Of a DNA stretch of 51,406 bases, positions 16,906 through 23,396 are shown piece by piece. This stretch comes from Oscillospiraceae bacterium. Its GTDB lineage: Bacteria > Bacillota_A > Clostridia > Oscillospirales > Oscillospiraceae. Under the pieces are notes generated by a model. It ran no database searches, had not been told where the DNA came from, and worked only from the letters and a program-made list of their open reading frames with translations. A program made the position numbers and the translations under genes. The DNA lies in contig JAETOP010000012.1 of the NCBI GenBank assembly GCA_021771675.1, positions 1 to 51,406 on the forward strand, written 5' to 3'. Within the stretch, counting starts at the first letter, position 1. Each line of letters begins with the position of its first letter.

Positions 16906-16919
16906 CGACAAATCGTGTG
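16906..16919 (+). repeat. 14-bp inverted repeat, left arm around the Mom-like gene
   Basis: CGACAAATCGTGTG here is the exact reverse complement of 17540-17553. The two arms lie 50 and 62 bases outside the Mom-like gene. Confidence 0.75.
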
Positions 16920-16955
16920 GGATTTCTTTCTTGTGACATGCAAACATTGAAAGTT

Positions 16956-17477
16956 TTAAGGTGAACGAGCGAACTTATATTTCACGCTAAGATCTCTGTT
17001 TTTTCGCCCACTGCGCGTCTCCCATGAGGCATGAGGAGATGAAGTTTCAGCCACCTTAAACCAGCCATCGGCAAGATAAATCGTGCCTCGGTGGGATTCT
17101 CCACTGGAAGAATAAGCAATCAACCCCTTTACTTCTGGAAGGTTTTTTCTTATCCATGCGCGGGCCTTTGCCAGCCCTTTGCTCTCTGTATTTTGAGGCA
17201 TAAAATCCAAGAAACAACACCGCGTAAGTTCGAGTATCGCTTTTTGGTCAACCTTTCGGCTGGTTGGGCGCCCCCACATCATGGCACCAATAAGATACTT
17301 ATCGTCCAACATATCTAAATCCATCAGCGTCTCGATTTCAGGCACAAGCTGATTCACTTCCGCATAAGGAATGTAAAACTCCATTCTGACACGAGCTCCA
17401 GCCGGTGCGCTGTGTAAGTAGTGATGTGCCTTAATCCAGTTGTCAGTCGCCGTAGTATGTGAAATGAAAAGCTCCAT
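16956..17477 (-). CDS. Mom-like DNA modification protein (GNAT fold), candidate
   Basis: 173 residues from an ATG with a GAGGT site. It contains 'WIKAHHYLHSAPAGARVRM', 'IGAMMWGRPTSRKVDQ' and 'LELTRCCFLDFMPQNTESKG', then 'PEVKGLIAYSSSGESHRG' and 'IYLADGWFKV'. This order (a small acyltransferase-like fold with a conserved ELTR..F.D segment, then a 'G..Y.A.GW' end) is that of the phage Mu Mom family. Mom modifies adenine in DNA to a carbamoylmethyl form and so blocks many restriction enzymes. The family call is by pattern memory, not by alignment. The gene stands alone between the two arms of a 14-bp inverted repeat and is AT-richer than its neighbours, so it was probably acquired separately. 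Confidence 0.65.
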   Translation of the reverse strand: MELFISHTTATDNWIKAHHYLHSAPAGARVRMEFYIPYAEVNQLVPEIETLMDLDMLDDKYLIGAMMWGRPTSRKVDQKAILELTRCCFLDFMPQNTESKGLAKARAWIRKNLPEVKGLIAYSSSGESHRGTIYLADGWFKVAETSSPHASWETRSGRKNRDLSVKYKFARSP

Positions 17478-17539
17478 TCATACACCTCAAAACCACATTT
17501 GTAAACTTTTGTTCATAATTGTCGATTTTCTTCAAAAAA

Positions 17540-17553
17540 CACACGATTTGTCG
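17540..17553 (-). repeat. 14-bp inverted repeat, right arm around the Mom-like gene
   Basis: CACACGATTTGTCG, the exact reverse complement of 16906-16919. It lies 62 bases upstream of the Mom-like start and 36 bases upstream of the divergent DUF3788 start, where a regulator could also bind. Confidence 0.75.
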
Positions 17554-17588
17554 GACACCCCCAAATTAGGCTTTACGGAGGGAATACA

Positions 17589-18005
17589 ATGCTTGAAAAT
17601 ATACCATCTCAATCAACTATGACTGATTTGCTCGGACAATCTTTGTTTGAAGTTTGGCAAGCGTTATGCTTGGCTATTGATAAAAACTACGAAATGGAAC
17701 GAGTATGGAATACTGGCGGTAAAAATTGGACTTACGAATATAAATATCGGAGAGGCGGCAAGACACTCTGCTCCCTATACGCAAAAAGTAATTGTATCGG
17801 TTTCATGATTATCTTTGGGAAAGATGAAAGAACGAAATTTGAAGATATAAAAGGTAATCTTTCTGCTACCGTCTGTAGGAAATATGATGAAGCAAAAATC
17901 TATCATGATGGAAAATGGGTAATGTTTGAACCGACTGATACCGCCGAATTTGATGATTACATGAAATTACTGGCTATTAAAAGAAAACCAAATCGGAAAC
18001 AATAG
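17589..18005 (+). CDS. DUF3788 family protein
   Basis: 138 residues from an ATG with a GGAGGG site. The family signature is clear: 'WNTGGKNWTYEYKYRRGGKT' followed by 'LCSLYAKSNCIGFMIIFGKDER' (running on without a break) and 'AKIYHDGKWVMFEP'. DUF3788 proteins are small cytosolic proteins of unknown role found in many Firmicutes and Bacteroidetes. The gene is AT-rich, divergent from the Mom-like gene, monocistronic, and closed by a terminator. Confidence 0.85.
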   Translation: MLENIPSQSTMTDLLGQSLFEVWQALCLAIDKNYEMERVWNTGGKNWTYEYKYRRGGKTLCSLYAKSNCIGFMIIFGKDERTKFEDIKGNLSATVCRKYDEAKIYHDGKWVMFEPTDTAEFDDYMKLLAIKRKPNRKQ

Positions 18006-18047
18006 GCATATGCTGAAAAACGAGATTCAGCAGGTGCGAAAGACAGT

Positions 18048-18093
18048 ACAGGACGGGAACCCAAGTTTTTGGATTCCCGCCCTGTGTTTTTTG
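18048..18093 (+). terminator. Terminator of the DUF3788 gene
   Basis: A 15-bp stem with two G-T pairs (ACAGGACGGGAACCC with GGATTCCCGCCCTGT) and an 8-base loop is followed by GTTTTTTG. It lies 42 bases past the stop codon. Confidence 0.85.
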
Positions 18094-18109
18094 TTCAAAA
18101 GCGAATCGT

Positions 18110-18508
18110 CTATTCTTCGACGCCCTCGATTTCAAAAAATTGTGCAACTGTCATACATTTTGGATGTTCCATTTCCAGACTTAAAAAGTCTTTATCTCCC
18201 GTCAGGATAATATCCACATCGGACACAATCGCCGCATTTAAGATCGGCTGGTCTTTTGCGTCGCGTATCAGCTTCTCCGCATGGTCTACCGCCGGAATCA
18301 ATTCATAAGACATTTCTGCAAGCAGCACTTCGGCATCCGGCAGGAATTTAGGCGCTTTCCGCTTCAAAATATCCCGCAGCTCCACGATGTTGCGGTCACA
18401 TAAAACGATTTCGTGATTGTCCGCAACATACAACAGCGCCTGCGCCGGTTTAGAACGGGGAAAAACCAATGCGGAAAACAGGATATTTGTGTCAACCAAT
18501 ATCCGCAT
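18110..18508 (-). CDS. PIN-domain ribonuclease toxin
   Basis: 132 residues from an ATG with a GGAAAG site. It starts 'MRILVDTNILFSALVFP' with the first catalytic Asp at residue 6, continues with 'ELRDILKR', and near residue 98 has 'ILTGDKDFLSL', the second acidic pair of PIN nucleases. This is the PIN family of toxin components that cut RNA and are held in check by a DNA-binding partner. It lies 1 base after the AbrB-type gene, with which it forms a two-gene operon. Confidence 0.88.
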   Translation of the reverse strand: MRILVDTNILFSALVFPRSKPAQALLYVADNHEIVLCDRNIVELRDILKRKAPKFLPDAEVLLAEMSYELIPAVDHAEKLIRDAKDQPILNAAIVSDVDIILTGDKDFLSLEMEHPKCMTVAQFFEIEGVEE

Positions 18509-18509
18509 G

Positions 18510-18767
18510 TTATCTTTCCTTTCCGTGGCGCACCTCGTCTACAAGTGCCTGAATATCATCCTCGCTGGAAACGCCCATTGCTTCGGCAGCCCCGGTAAAG
18601 GCGGCCTGCGCTTTACGGATTGCTTTGGAAGAAGCATTACTTACAACGATTTCTCCGTCCTGCTTCTGGAAGAACAGAATTTTATCCCCGGATTTTAAGC
18701 CGAGCAGCCGCCGGATTTCCACCGGCACAGTGATCTGACCGTTTGCAGAGATTTTCGCCAAATTCAT
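18510..18767 (-). CDS. AbrB/MazE-type antitoxin
   Basis: About 85 residues from the ATG giving MNLAKISANGQITVP, with AAAGGG 8 bases upstream; a GTG three codons earlier lacks space for a site. The swapped-hairpin AbrB domain is clear ('ISANGQITVPVEIRRLLGLK' and 'SGDKILFFQ'). The C-terminal half is a helical tail that would wrap the toxin. Antitoxins of this type bind DNA as dimers and repress their own promoter. Confidence 0.88.
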   Translation of the reverse strand: MNLAKISANGQITVPVEIRRLLGLKSGDKILFFQKQDGEIVVSNASSKAIRKAQAAFTGAAEAMGVSSEDDIQALVDEVRHGKER

Positions 18768-18819
18768 AAAAGTCACCCTTTCTATCCTTGAAATCTAAAG
18801 AAAACTTGAGGCCACTTAT

Positions 18820-18848
18820 AGTATATCCCATTTTAGGTCAAAAGTAAA
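18820..18848 (-). promoter_or_regulatory. Promoter of the AbrB/PIN operon
   Basis: Minus strand: -35 TTTACT (18843-18848), 17-base spacer, -10 TATACT (18820-18825), about 53 bases before the antitoxin start. It is likely autoregulated by the antitoxin. Confidence 0.6.
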
Positions 18849-18971
18849 CTTTCCAGAGGAGAAAAGAGCCGCTGATTTATGAAATTTTTGTGAATTTGAT
18901 TAAAAAGTCTTTTGCAAATTGTTTCTGGCCGGACTGACCCAGATTCGAGAACACAAAAAGAGAATTGGGCG

Positions 18972-19012
18972 TAAAGAAAAAGAGTCCGGCCGATGGCAAT
19001 ATTCTGCACCAT
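18972..19012. repeat. 41-bp dispersed repeat, copy 2
   Basis: 36 of 41 bases match 16725-16765 in the same orientation. It begins 6 bases past the stop of the membrane protein gene at 19019. A longer imperfect hairpin (GGCCGGACT near 18926 with AGTCCGGCC near 18985) includes part of it. Confidence 0.75.
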
Positions 19013-19018
19013 CAGAAA

Positions 19019-19504
19019 TTATTTTTCCGTTTCGTCTGCCGGTTCTACATCGTCTGCCGGTTCCGCCTCCTCGATCTCCTCATAGCCCAGCAGTTCATCC
19101 GGCCGATGAAAAGGGTTAGGCAGCTGCGAAGCGTCACTGCTTTTCCGCAGATAAAACCGGTACTGGCGTCCAACCCGTAGGGAGAGACGCTTTTCCAAGG
19201 TCAGGCTGCGGATGTTGTCTGCGCTGTCCACCACTTTGACCCTGCAGCTTTTTTGTATGGGCTGCCGCCTGACCTCAACGCAGACGCCCTCTACCACTTC
19301 GTACTCTCCCCGGGCCACCAGCCGGTAAAGGACGATTGCTTTGACCACGCAGGCCAGAAAGACCGCTGTACTCAAAAAGAGCATCATACGATCCTTCAGG
19401 GCGATACCGGCCGCTGCTCCGGCCAGAAAGCAACCGAGCCCCACAGCAGGAAGCCCCAGCCACCGGCGCAGGATCGCCGGTGGCCACTGAAACAGTCCGC
19501 CCAT
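19019..19504 (-). CDS. Membrane protein of unknown function
   Basis: About 161 residues; ATG at 19504 chosen over a GTG two codons earlier because of the spacing to AGAGG. Two transmembrane helices (about 15-35 and 41-60) are followed by a cytosolic beta-rich part of about 65 residues ('VEGVCVEVRRQPIQKSCRV') and a very acidic Glu/Asp/Pro tail. No family recognised. The start overlaps the end of the gene upstream, so both are co-translated. Confidence 0.6.
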   Translation of the reverse strand: MGGLFQWPPAILRRWLGLPAVGLGCFLAGAAAGIALKDRMMLFLSTAVFLACVVKAIVLYRLVARGEYEVVEGVCVEVRRQPIQKSCRVKVVDSADNIRSLTLEKRLSLRVGRQYRFYLRKSSDASQLPNPFHRPDELLGYEEIEEAEPADDVEPADETEK

Positions 19505-19506
19505 GC

Positions 19507-20199
19507 TCACAGCCTCTGGAAAATAATCTGCTGACGCAGATAGAGGTTGCTGATGGCCGTCAGGACAGGTACGGTGCTGGGCTTGTCCCGCATGAGAAAG
19601 GAAATATTCCGGCTGGTGGTTTCCGTATCATCATAGAGGGCGGTGAGGAGCTTATCGCAGGTGGAGACATCATAGGTCTGTGTCTCCACGCACTTGATCA
19701 GTTCGGCGGTGGAAAGAAGGGCCTGTTTGGAGAGCTCCAAAACACGCCGTTCCTCTGGGCTGGGTCTGTCCGTCCGGAATAACCGCCCTGCTTTGTAGAT
19801 GGGGATATGGTCGCGGAGCGTCAGCTTGAGGAAAACACAGACCCGCAGAAGGACACTGCTGGAGATCGGGACGACATAGAGGCCGCCCAGCAGATCATAG
19901 AGGGCGTCAAGGCCGGTGTCTCCGGTGCCGGAGGCGGCAAGCCCCCGGGTGACAAGCCGGGCCACACATGCCTCAAAGGGCCGGGAGGGTGCGGCGTCCA
20001 GGCCCTGCACTTTTTGCTCATAGTGCCTCTGTAGCTGCTCCAGAGTGAGGAAACGCCAATTCAGGCAAGTCCAGAGGATCATTTCCTGGATGTCCACCAT
20101 GTACTCCTGTTGGTCAATGATAATGACCGGGTAGCTCCCATGGGCAGTGCTTTTGCGCCGGAAATGGCCAATAGCGGTGTAAAGAGTATACTTGTTCAT
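19507..20199 (-). CDS. Unknown ICE protein with winged-helix-like N-terminal half
   Basis: 230 residues from an ATG with AAGGAG. It starts MNKYTLYTAIGHFRRKSTAH. A segment 'EMILWTCLNWRFLTLEQLQRHYEQK' looks like a winged-helix domain. The C-terminal half is helical ('CVETQTYDVSTCDKLLTALY'). No enzyme motif found. It is upstream of and coupled to the membrane protein gene. Confidence 0.55.
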   Translation of the reverse strand: MNKYTLYTAIGHFRRKSTAHGSYPVIIIDQQEYMVDIQEMILWTCLNWRFLTLEQLQRHYEQKVQGLDAAPSRPFEACVARLVTRGLAASGTGDTGLDALYDLLGGLYVVPISSSVLLRVCVFLKLTLRDHIPIYKAGRLFRTDRPSPEERRVLELSKQALLSTAELIKCVETQTYDVSTCDKLLTALYDDTETTSRNISFLMRDKPSTVPVLTAISNLYLRQQIIFQRL

Positions 20200-20268
20200 G
20201 TAGGATACACTCCTTTTCTTGATCTAAGAGACTTATACGATGAGGAGAAAGGGAATCGCAACGAGGGC

Positions 20269-20859
20269 CTATTCTCGCTCCCAGCAATAGGAAAGGAACT
20301 GTTCATCCTGGCGGAGCTTTTGGCCTGCTCTGGAGATCCACGCCCGAACATGGTTGTCCTTTACCCCATACATGGCGGCAATTTCCGAACCAGTCAGACC
20401 TCTGATTTTCAGTTCTAACGCCTCGATGCCCAGTTGGGCGACGCCGGTGTACTTTTGCTTCATCCGATGAAGCAAAGCAACAGTATCAACCAAGTCGATC
20501 ATCTCATCCACCCCGTCCCCCACCTGCGGCTCATACCCGGGACCGGTGGGCTCGTCCTCAAAAGGGGCTATGGAGGACAGCGGGAACGGGACGGGCTGCC
20601 GGCCAACTTTTCGGCAGTAGGAGATCAGGCCGTTTCGGACCACACGCCGGGCATAGGTGCCGAAGGAGGCGGTAGCCCCGTCATATGTAGCTGCGGCATG
20701 GCACAGCCAGATATAGCCCTCCTGACGCAGATCCTCCCTGCTTAGGCCGACAACGCTCTCATTGACCTTGATGTGGTCGAGGAGCACCCAATCCACGATG
20801 GAAAGATTTTGTTCGACCAACCGGCGCTGGTGGTCGTTCAGAACGATATTGTCACGCAT
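20269..20859 (-). CDS. Sigma-70 family RNA polymerase sigma factor of the ICE
   Basis: 196 residues from an ATG with a GGGAGG site. Region 2 is seen as 'LSREDLRQEGYIWLCHAAATY' (broken here by one residue) and 'SFGTYARRVVRNGLISYCRK'. Region 4 is 'LELKIRGLTGSEIAAMYGVK' and then 'RAWISRAGQKL'. The protein resembles the sporulation-type sigma group rather than ECF factors. It probably turns on element genes; the target promoters are unknown. It is the first gene downstream of the zinc-finger gene. Confidence 0.82.
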   Translation of the reverse strand: MRDNIVLNDHQRRLVEQNLSIVDWVLLDHIKVNESVVGLSREDLRQEGYIWLCHAAATYDGATASFGTYARRVVRNGLISYCRKVGRQPVPFPLSSIAPFEDEPTGPGYEPQVGDGVDEMIDLVDTVALLHRMKQKYTGVAQLGIEALELKIRGLTGSEIAAMYGVKDNHVRAWISRAGQKLRQDEQFLSYCWERE

Positions 20860-20874
20860 GGTATGAGCCTCCCT

Positions 20875-21285
20875 TCATGCCGCTTTCGTGACGGCGGTGC
20901 GGGTGAAGCTGTTGCACAGTTTAATCACCTGGTCGCACATATACTCGGAGAACATAGCGATGTGGGCCATGCTCTCCGGCAGGCCAAGCTGTACCTGAAG
21001 CCAGCGGTAGGCCGCCCGCCGGCTCATATAGCCATTCTTCCAGAGCCGGTTAAAGGCCCTGTGCGCCAGAATGCGCTTGTGGCGCAAGTTGCCGTTGGCC
21101 AGCGTTCCCATTGGCAGGCCGGTTTTCTTATGGGCGGCCACATAAGAATCGCAAAAAGGATACCGGGGACAGACATACACATAAGCCTCCTCATCCCAGT
21201 TCTTCTCGCCGTAAATCACGCTGGCGGGGCGTTTGACTGCTGCCCCATTGCAGTAGGGGCATTTGATGGTGGTTTTTTTACGCAT
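20875..21285 (-). CDS. Zinc-finger protein, DUF3268-like
   Basis: About 136 residues from an ATG with a GGAGGT site; the frame is open further upstream without one. The N-terminus has 'IKCPYCNGAAV' and, about 30 residues later, 'YVCPRYPFCDSYVAAHKKTG', a four-cysteine zinc ribbon. The C-terminus is 'RLWKNGYMSRRAAYRWLQVQ' plus a helical end. This fits the DUF3268 zinc-finger family of phage and ICE proteins. It is possibly DNA-binding; partner unknown. Confidence 0.78.
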   Translation of the reverse strand: MRKKTTIKCPYCNGAAVKRPASVIYGEKNWDEEAYVYVCPRYPFCDSYVAAHKKTGLPMGTLANGNLRHKRILAHRAFNRLWKNGYMSRRAAYRWLQVQLGLPESMAHIAMFSEYMCDQVIKLCNSFTRTAVTKAA

Positions 21286-21307
21286 GGGATACACCTCCAA
21301 GTTTGTT

Positions 21308-21670
21308 TTATTCTGATTTGAGATCATCCCGGCAAAAGGGATGCTGCGTGGTATTCAGGAGTTCCCATAGAGCACAGCTCCCGTCCGATTCCAAGTGCCA
21401 GTTGAGGAAACTGCGATAGGCCGCCACAAAGGCGTCCTTCTCCAGACTGCCCAGGCACTCATGCTTGTCTACCTCTATTCCTCCACAGGCAGAAAGGTCT
21501 GATGCGGGAATGAGCAGAGGCGCACCATCGGCGCCGGCGGCAAAGAGGACGGCACCGCACTGTGCGGCGTGGGGGCAATCTCGCTCCTTGCACTCAATGT
21601 AAATAGCGTTCCTCCAATTCCCCTCGACGGCAGCGAGGAAAGGAACGATTCTGCAAGGGGTATGTAGCAT
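21308..21670 (-). CDS. Small cysteine-containing ICE protein, unknown
   Basis: 120 residues from an ATG with an AGGAGG site. Cysteines at about 27, 32 and 38 ('CKERDCPHAAQC'), with another further on, may form a metal site. It is the first minus-strand gene after the divergent HTH-DUF3990 promoter. No family recognised. Confidence 0.6.
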   Translation of the reverse strand: MLHTPCRIVPFLAAVEGNWRNAIYIECKERDCPHAAQCGAVLFAAGADGAPLLIPASDLSACGGIEVDKHECLGSLEKDAFVAAYRSFLNWHLESDGSCALWELLNTTQHPFCRDDLKSE

Positions 21671-21767
21671 GGAATTTACCTCCTATTTTCAGTAGGCACA
21701 GTTTTTCAGAAAAGCCGGCCCAAAATTTTATGAACTTTTTGTAAATTCGTAAGATTTCCGAGCGGTG

Positions 21768-21818
21768 TTGACATTTTGTATAACATTCTATATAATTTGA
21801 TTGAATAAAAATGTTATA
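21768..21818 (+). promoter_or_regulatory. Promoter and operator of the HTH-DUF3990 pair
   Basis: TTGACA (21768-21773), 17-base spacer and TATAAT (21791-21796) form a perfect consensus promoter. An inverted repeat TATAACATT (21779-21787) and AATGTTATA (21810-21818) covers the spacer and the start point. This is what a promoter repressed by the HTH protein it drives would look like. Confidence 0.8.
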
Positions 21819-21834
21819 TTAAGAGGGGAGATAT

Positions 21835-22701
21835 ATGGAGCAACTTCTAAAGGAGATACGCACAGCCTGCGGTGTGAGTCAGGAACGGCTCGCAGAACTT
21901 TTGGGTACTACTTTTGCCACGGTCAACCGCTGGGAGAATGGCAGGGCCATGCCGGGAAGGATGGCCCAGGATAAGCTCATGGAGCTGTGTGAAGCACAGA
22001 GGATTCCCCTATATGATTTGGTATTGAAACACATCAAGGAGCAGGCGGAGGTCGATCTCGCCTTTGACCGAATACCACTGTTCCACGGCTCAAAAAGCGG
22101 CCTTTCAGGCCCGATTGCGCCCATCAGCCGAAGCCATTGCGATTTTGGGGCTGGCTTCTATATGGGAACCGACCCCATCCAGCCGCTCACGCTGGTATGC
22201 GATTTTGAAAAGTCAAAATTCTATGCTGTGTCGCTGAAGCTGGAGGGTTTGTCCGTGCTGGAGGTTCAGGCGGATCTGACCTGGGCCATGCTGGTGGCCT
22301 ATCACCGGGGCAAAATGGAACCGGCAAAGGACAGCTTGTTGTACCAGCAGTATTCCAAAATGTCGGAGGGTCACGACATTTTGATCGGGCCGATTGCGAA
22401 TGACCGTATGTTCTATGTGTTGGATAACTTCTTCCAGGGGAATATTACAGATGTAGCCCTTGTGCAAAGCCTGTCGGCCCTGCAGCTGGGACAGCAGTAT
22501 GTGGCGATCACGGAGAAAGCCTGCGGACAAATCCAAATTGAGAAGGAGATTTCTCTGTCCCATTTGGAGCGGCGGTGTCTGCAAATCGTCAGTGAGCAAA
22601 ACCGCACGAGAGGGATCAATCTCGCCAATGAGATTTGTAAGCGCCATCGCAGAGAGGGGCGTTATTTTGATGAAATACTGGATGGAGCAGTGGGAGGATA
22701 A
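21835..22701 (+). CDS. XRE-type HTH fused to DUF3990 (ART-like) domain, candidate toxin/regulator
   Basis: 288 residues from an ATG with an AGAGGGGAG site. Residues 3-60 are a helix-turn-helix ('ACGVSQERLAELLGTTFATV' then 'NRWENGRAMP'). From about 80 a DUF3990 domain follows: 'PLFHGSKSGL' (His84), 'DFGAGFYMGT' (Tyr109), acidic residues near 181 and 190, and 'LGQQYVAIT' near 218. DUF3990 belongs to the ADP-ribosyltransferase-like folds. The usual catalytic Glu position appears to carry Gln (QQ, 220-221), so activity is uncertain. A last helical part (235-288) follows. One base triplet separates its stop from the next start. The layout suggests a self-repressing toxin-antitoxin-like unit. Confidence 0.72.
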   Translation: MEQLLKEIRTACGVSQERLAELLGTTFATVNRWENGRAMPGRMAQDKLMELCEAQRIPLYDLVLKHIKEQAEVDLAFDRIPLFHGSKSGLSGPIAPISRSHCDFGAGFYMGTDPIQPLTLVCDFEKSKFYAVSLKLEGLSVLEVQADLTWAMLVAYHRGKMEPAKDSLLYQQYSKMSEGHDILIGPIANDRMFYVLDNFFQGNITDVALVQSLSALQLGQQYVAITEKACGQIQIEKEISLSHLERRCLQIVSEQNRTRGINLANEICKRHRREGRYFDEILDGAVGG

Positions 22702-22704
22702 TAG

Positions 22705-23127
22705 ATGGATAGCCTGGAGTTAAAGCTGTGTGATATTCAGGGCCGCTTTTTTGAATTGTCCCGCAGGGCTTCTTATGACAGTGGCCCCTTCGTCTCTACA
22801 TTTATGCGCTCCACATTGGCAAAGAATTTGGACTCTGTTTACAATCGGATGCAGTGGGCGGGAGAAGAGTATTTATTGGAGGAGCTTCTGGCGGAGGCGC
22901 CGGACATCCCATCTACCGGCGCCCTGTACGACCGGGAAGTCCTGTACTGGATGGGTTACCTCTACCGCTTTTGGCACTTTGACACAGGGGAAAGCAGCCG
23001 GGAAATCTTTCGGCAGGCCGATGAAAAGACGATGAAGCGCAACTACCTGATGTTCCATACGCTGGAGCCGGAAATTGCGGTGGAAAATTTGAAAGAGATA
23101 TACCGGCAGAAAAGAGATAAGGCATAG
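22705..23127 (+). CDS. Helical partner of the HTH-DUF3990 protein, candidate antitoxin or co-factor
   Basis: 140 residues. It starts 3 bases after the upstream stop, with its ribosome binding site (GGGAGGA) inside the previous gene. Predicted mostly helical: 'LELKLCDIQGRFFELSRRAS', 'STLAKNLDSVYNRMQW' and 'REVLYWMGYLYRFWHF', with no Cys clusters or enzyme motif. The tight coupling to an HTH-ART gene makes it the likely second member of a two-gene system. The stop is TAG, and the same frame continues into an antitoxin-like remnant. Confidence 0.6.
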   Translation: MDSLELKLCDIQGRFFELSRRASYDSGPFVSTFMRSTLAKNLDSVYNRMQWAGEEYLLEELLAEAPDIPSTGALYDREVLYWMGYLYRFWHFDTGESSREIFRQADEKTMKRNYLMFHTLEPEIAVENLKEIYRQKRDKA

Positions 23128-23316
23128 GGGGATCAGAGCAGGAACAGCACAGACTTTTCAGCTGTATTGCCGCAGGAAAAGCCAGTAGCGATTGGCGGGA
23201 TCAGCATAGAGGAACTGGACGCAGAACTCAGAAAAGGCGTGGAGTCCTTAAATGGCGGCAAACGCATTTCCGCTGAAGAGGTGGATCGTGAGCTGGCAAG
23301 GAATTTCGGACTATAA
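23128..23316 (+). pseudogene. Antitoxin-like C-terminal remnant
   Basis: Directly after the TAG of the helical gene, and in the same frame, 62 codons run to a TAA and encode 'KPVAIGGISIEELDAELRKG' and then 'RISAEEVDRELARNFGL'. This is the typical tail of RelB/DinJ-type antitoxins ('LDAELEKG..... GR..PA.E....R..YGL'). There is no ATG; a TTG at 23167 has no good ribosome binding site, and no RelE-type toxin follows. Most likely it is the leftover 3' end of a lost toxin-antitoxin gene. Confidence 0.5.
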
Positions 23317-23361
23317 TGGAGCAGACCTGCGTGCCAGCATCGGATCGGTGTATTGCAGAAG

Positions 23362-23390
23362 GGCATCCCATAACTGGGGTGCCTTTTGCC
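23362..23390 (+). terminator. Terminator after the HTH-DUF3990 block
   Basis: Stem GGCATCCC / GGGGTGCC (one G-T pair), 6-base loop, then TTTTGCC and an AT-rich stretch. It also lies just past the end of the convergent C39 gene and may serve both sides weakly. Confidence 0.6.
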
Positions 23391-23396
23391 ATTTCT

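Larger units (their letters stand above)
16649..16955. other. Gene-free accessory interval with repeats and hairpins
   Basis: No credible gene. It holds a plus-strand hairpin AGCCGG/CCGGCT followed by six T residues (16690-16715), one copy of a 41-bp dispersed repeat (16725-16765), a 7-bp inverted repeat TATTTCC/GGAAATA (16844-16865), and one arm of the 14-bp inverted repeat that brackets the Mom-like gene (16906-16919). The AT content is higher than in the flanking genes. Confidence 0.5.

Noticed and set aside
23125..23316. Read-through of the TAG stop, for example by pyrrolysine or suppressor tRNA
   Set aside because: Nothing in the window supports amber suppression, other genes here end in TAG without extension, and an antitoxin remnant explains the open frame more simply.
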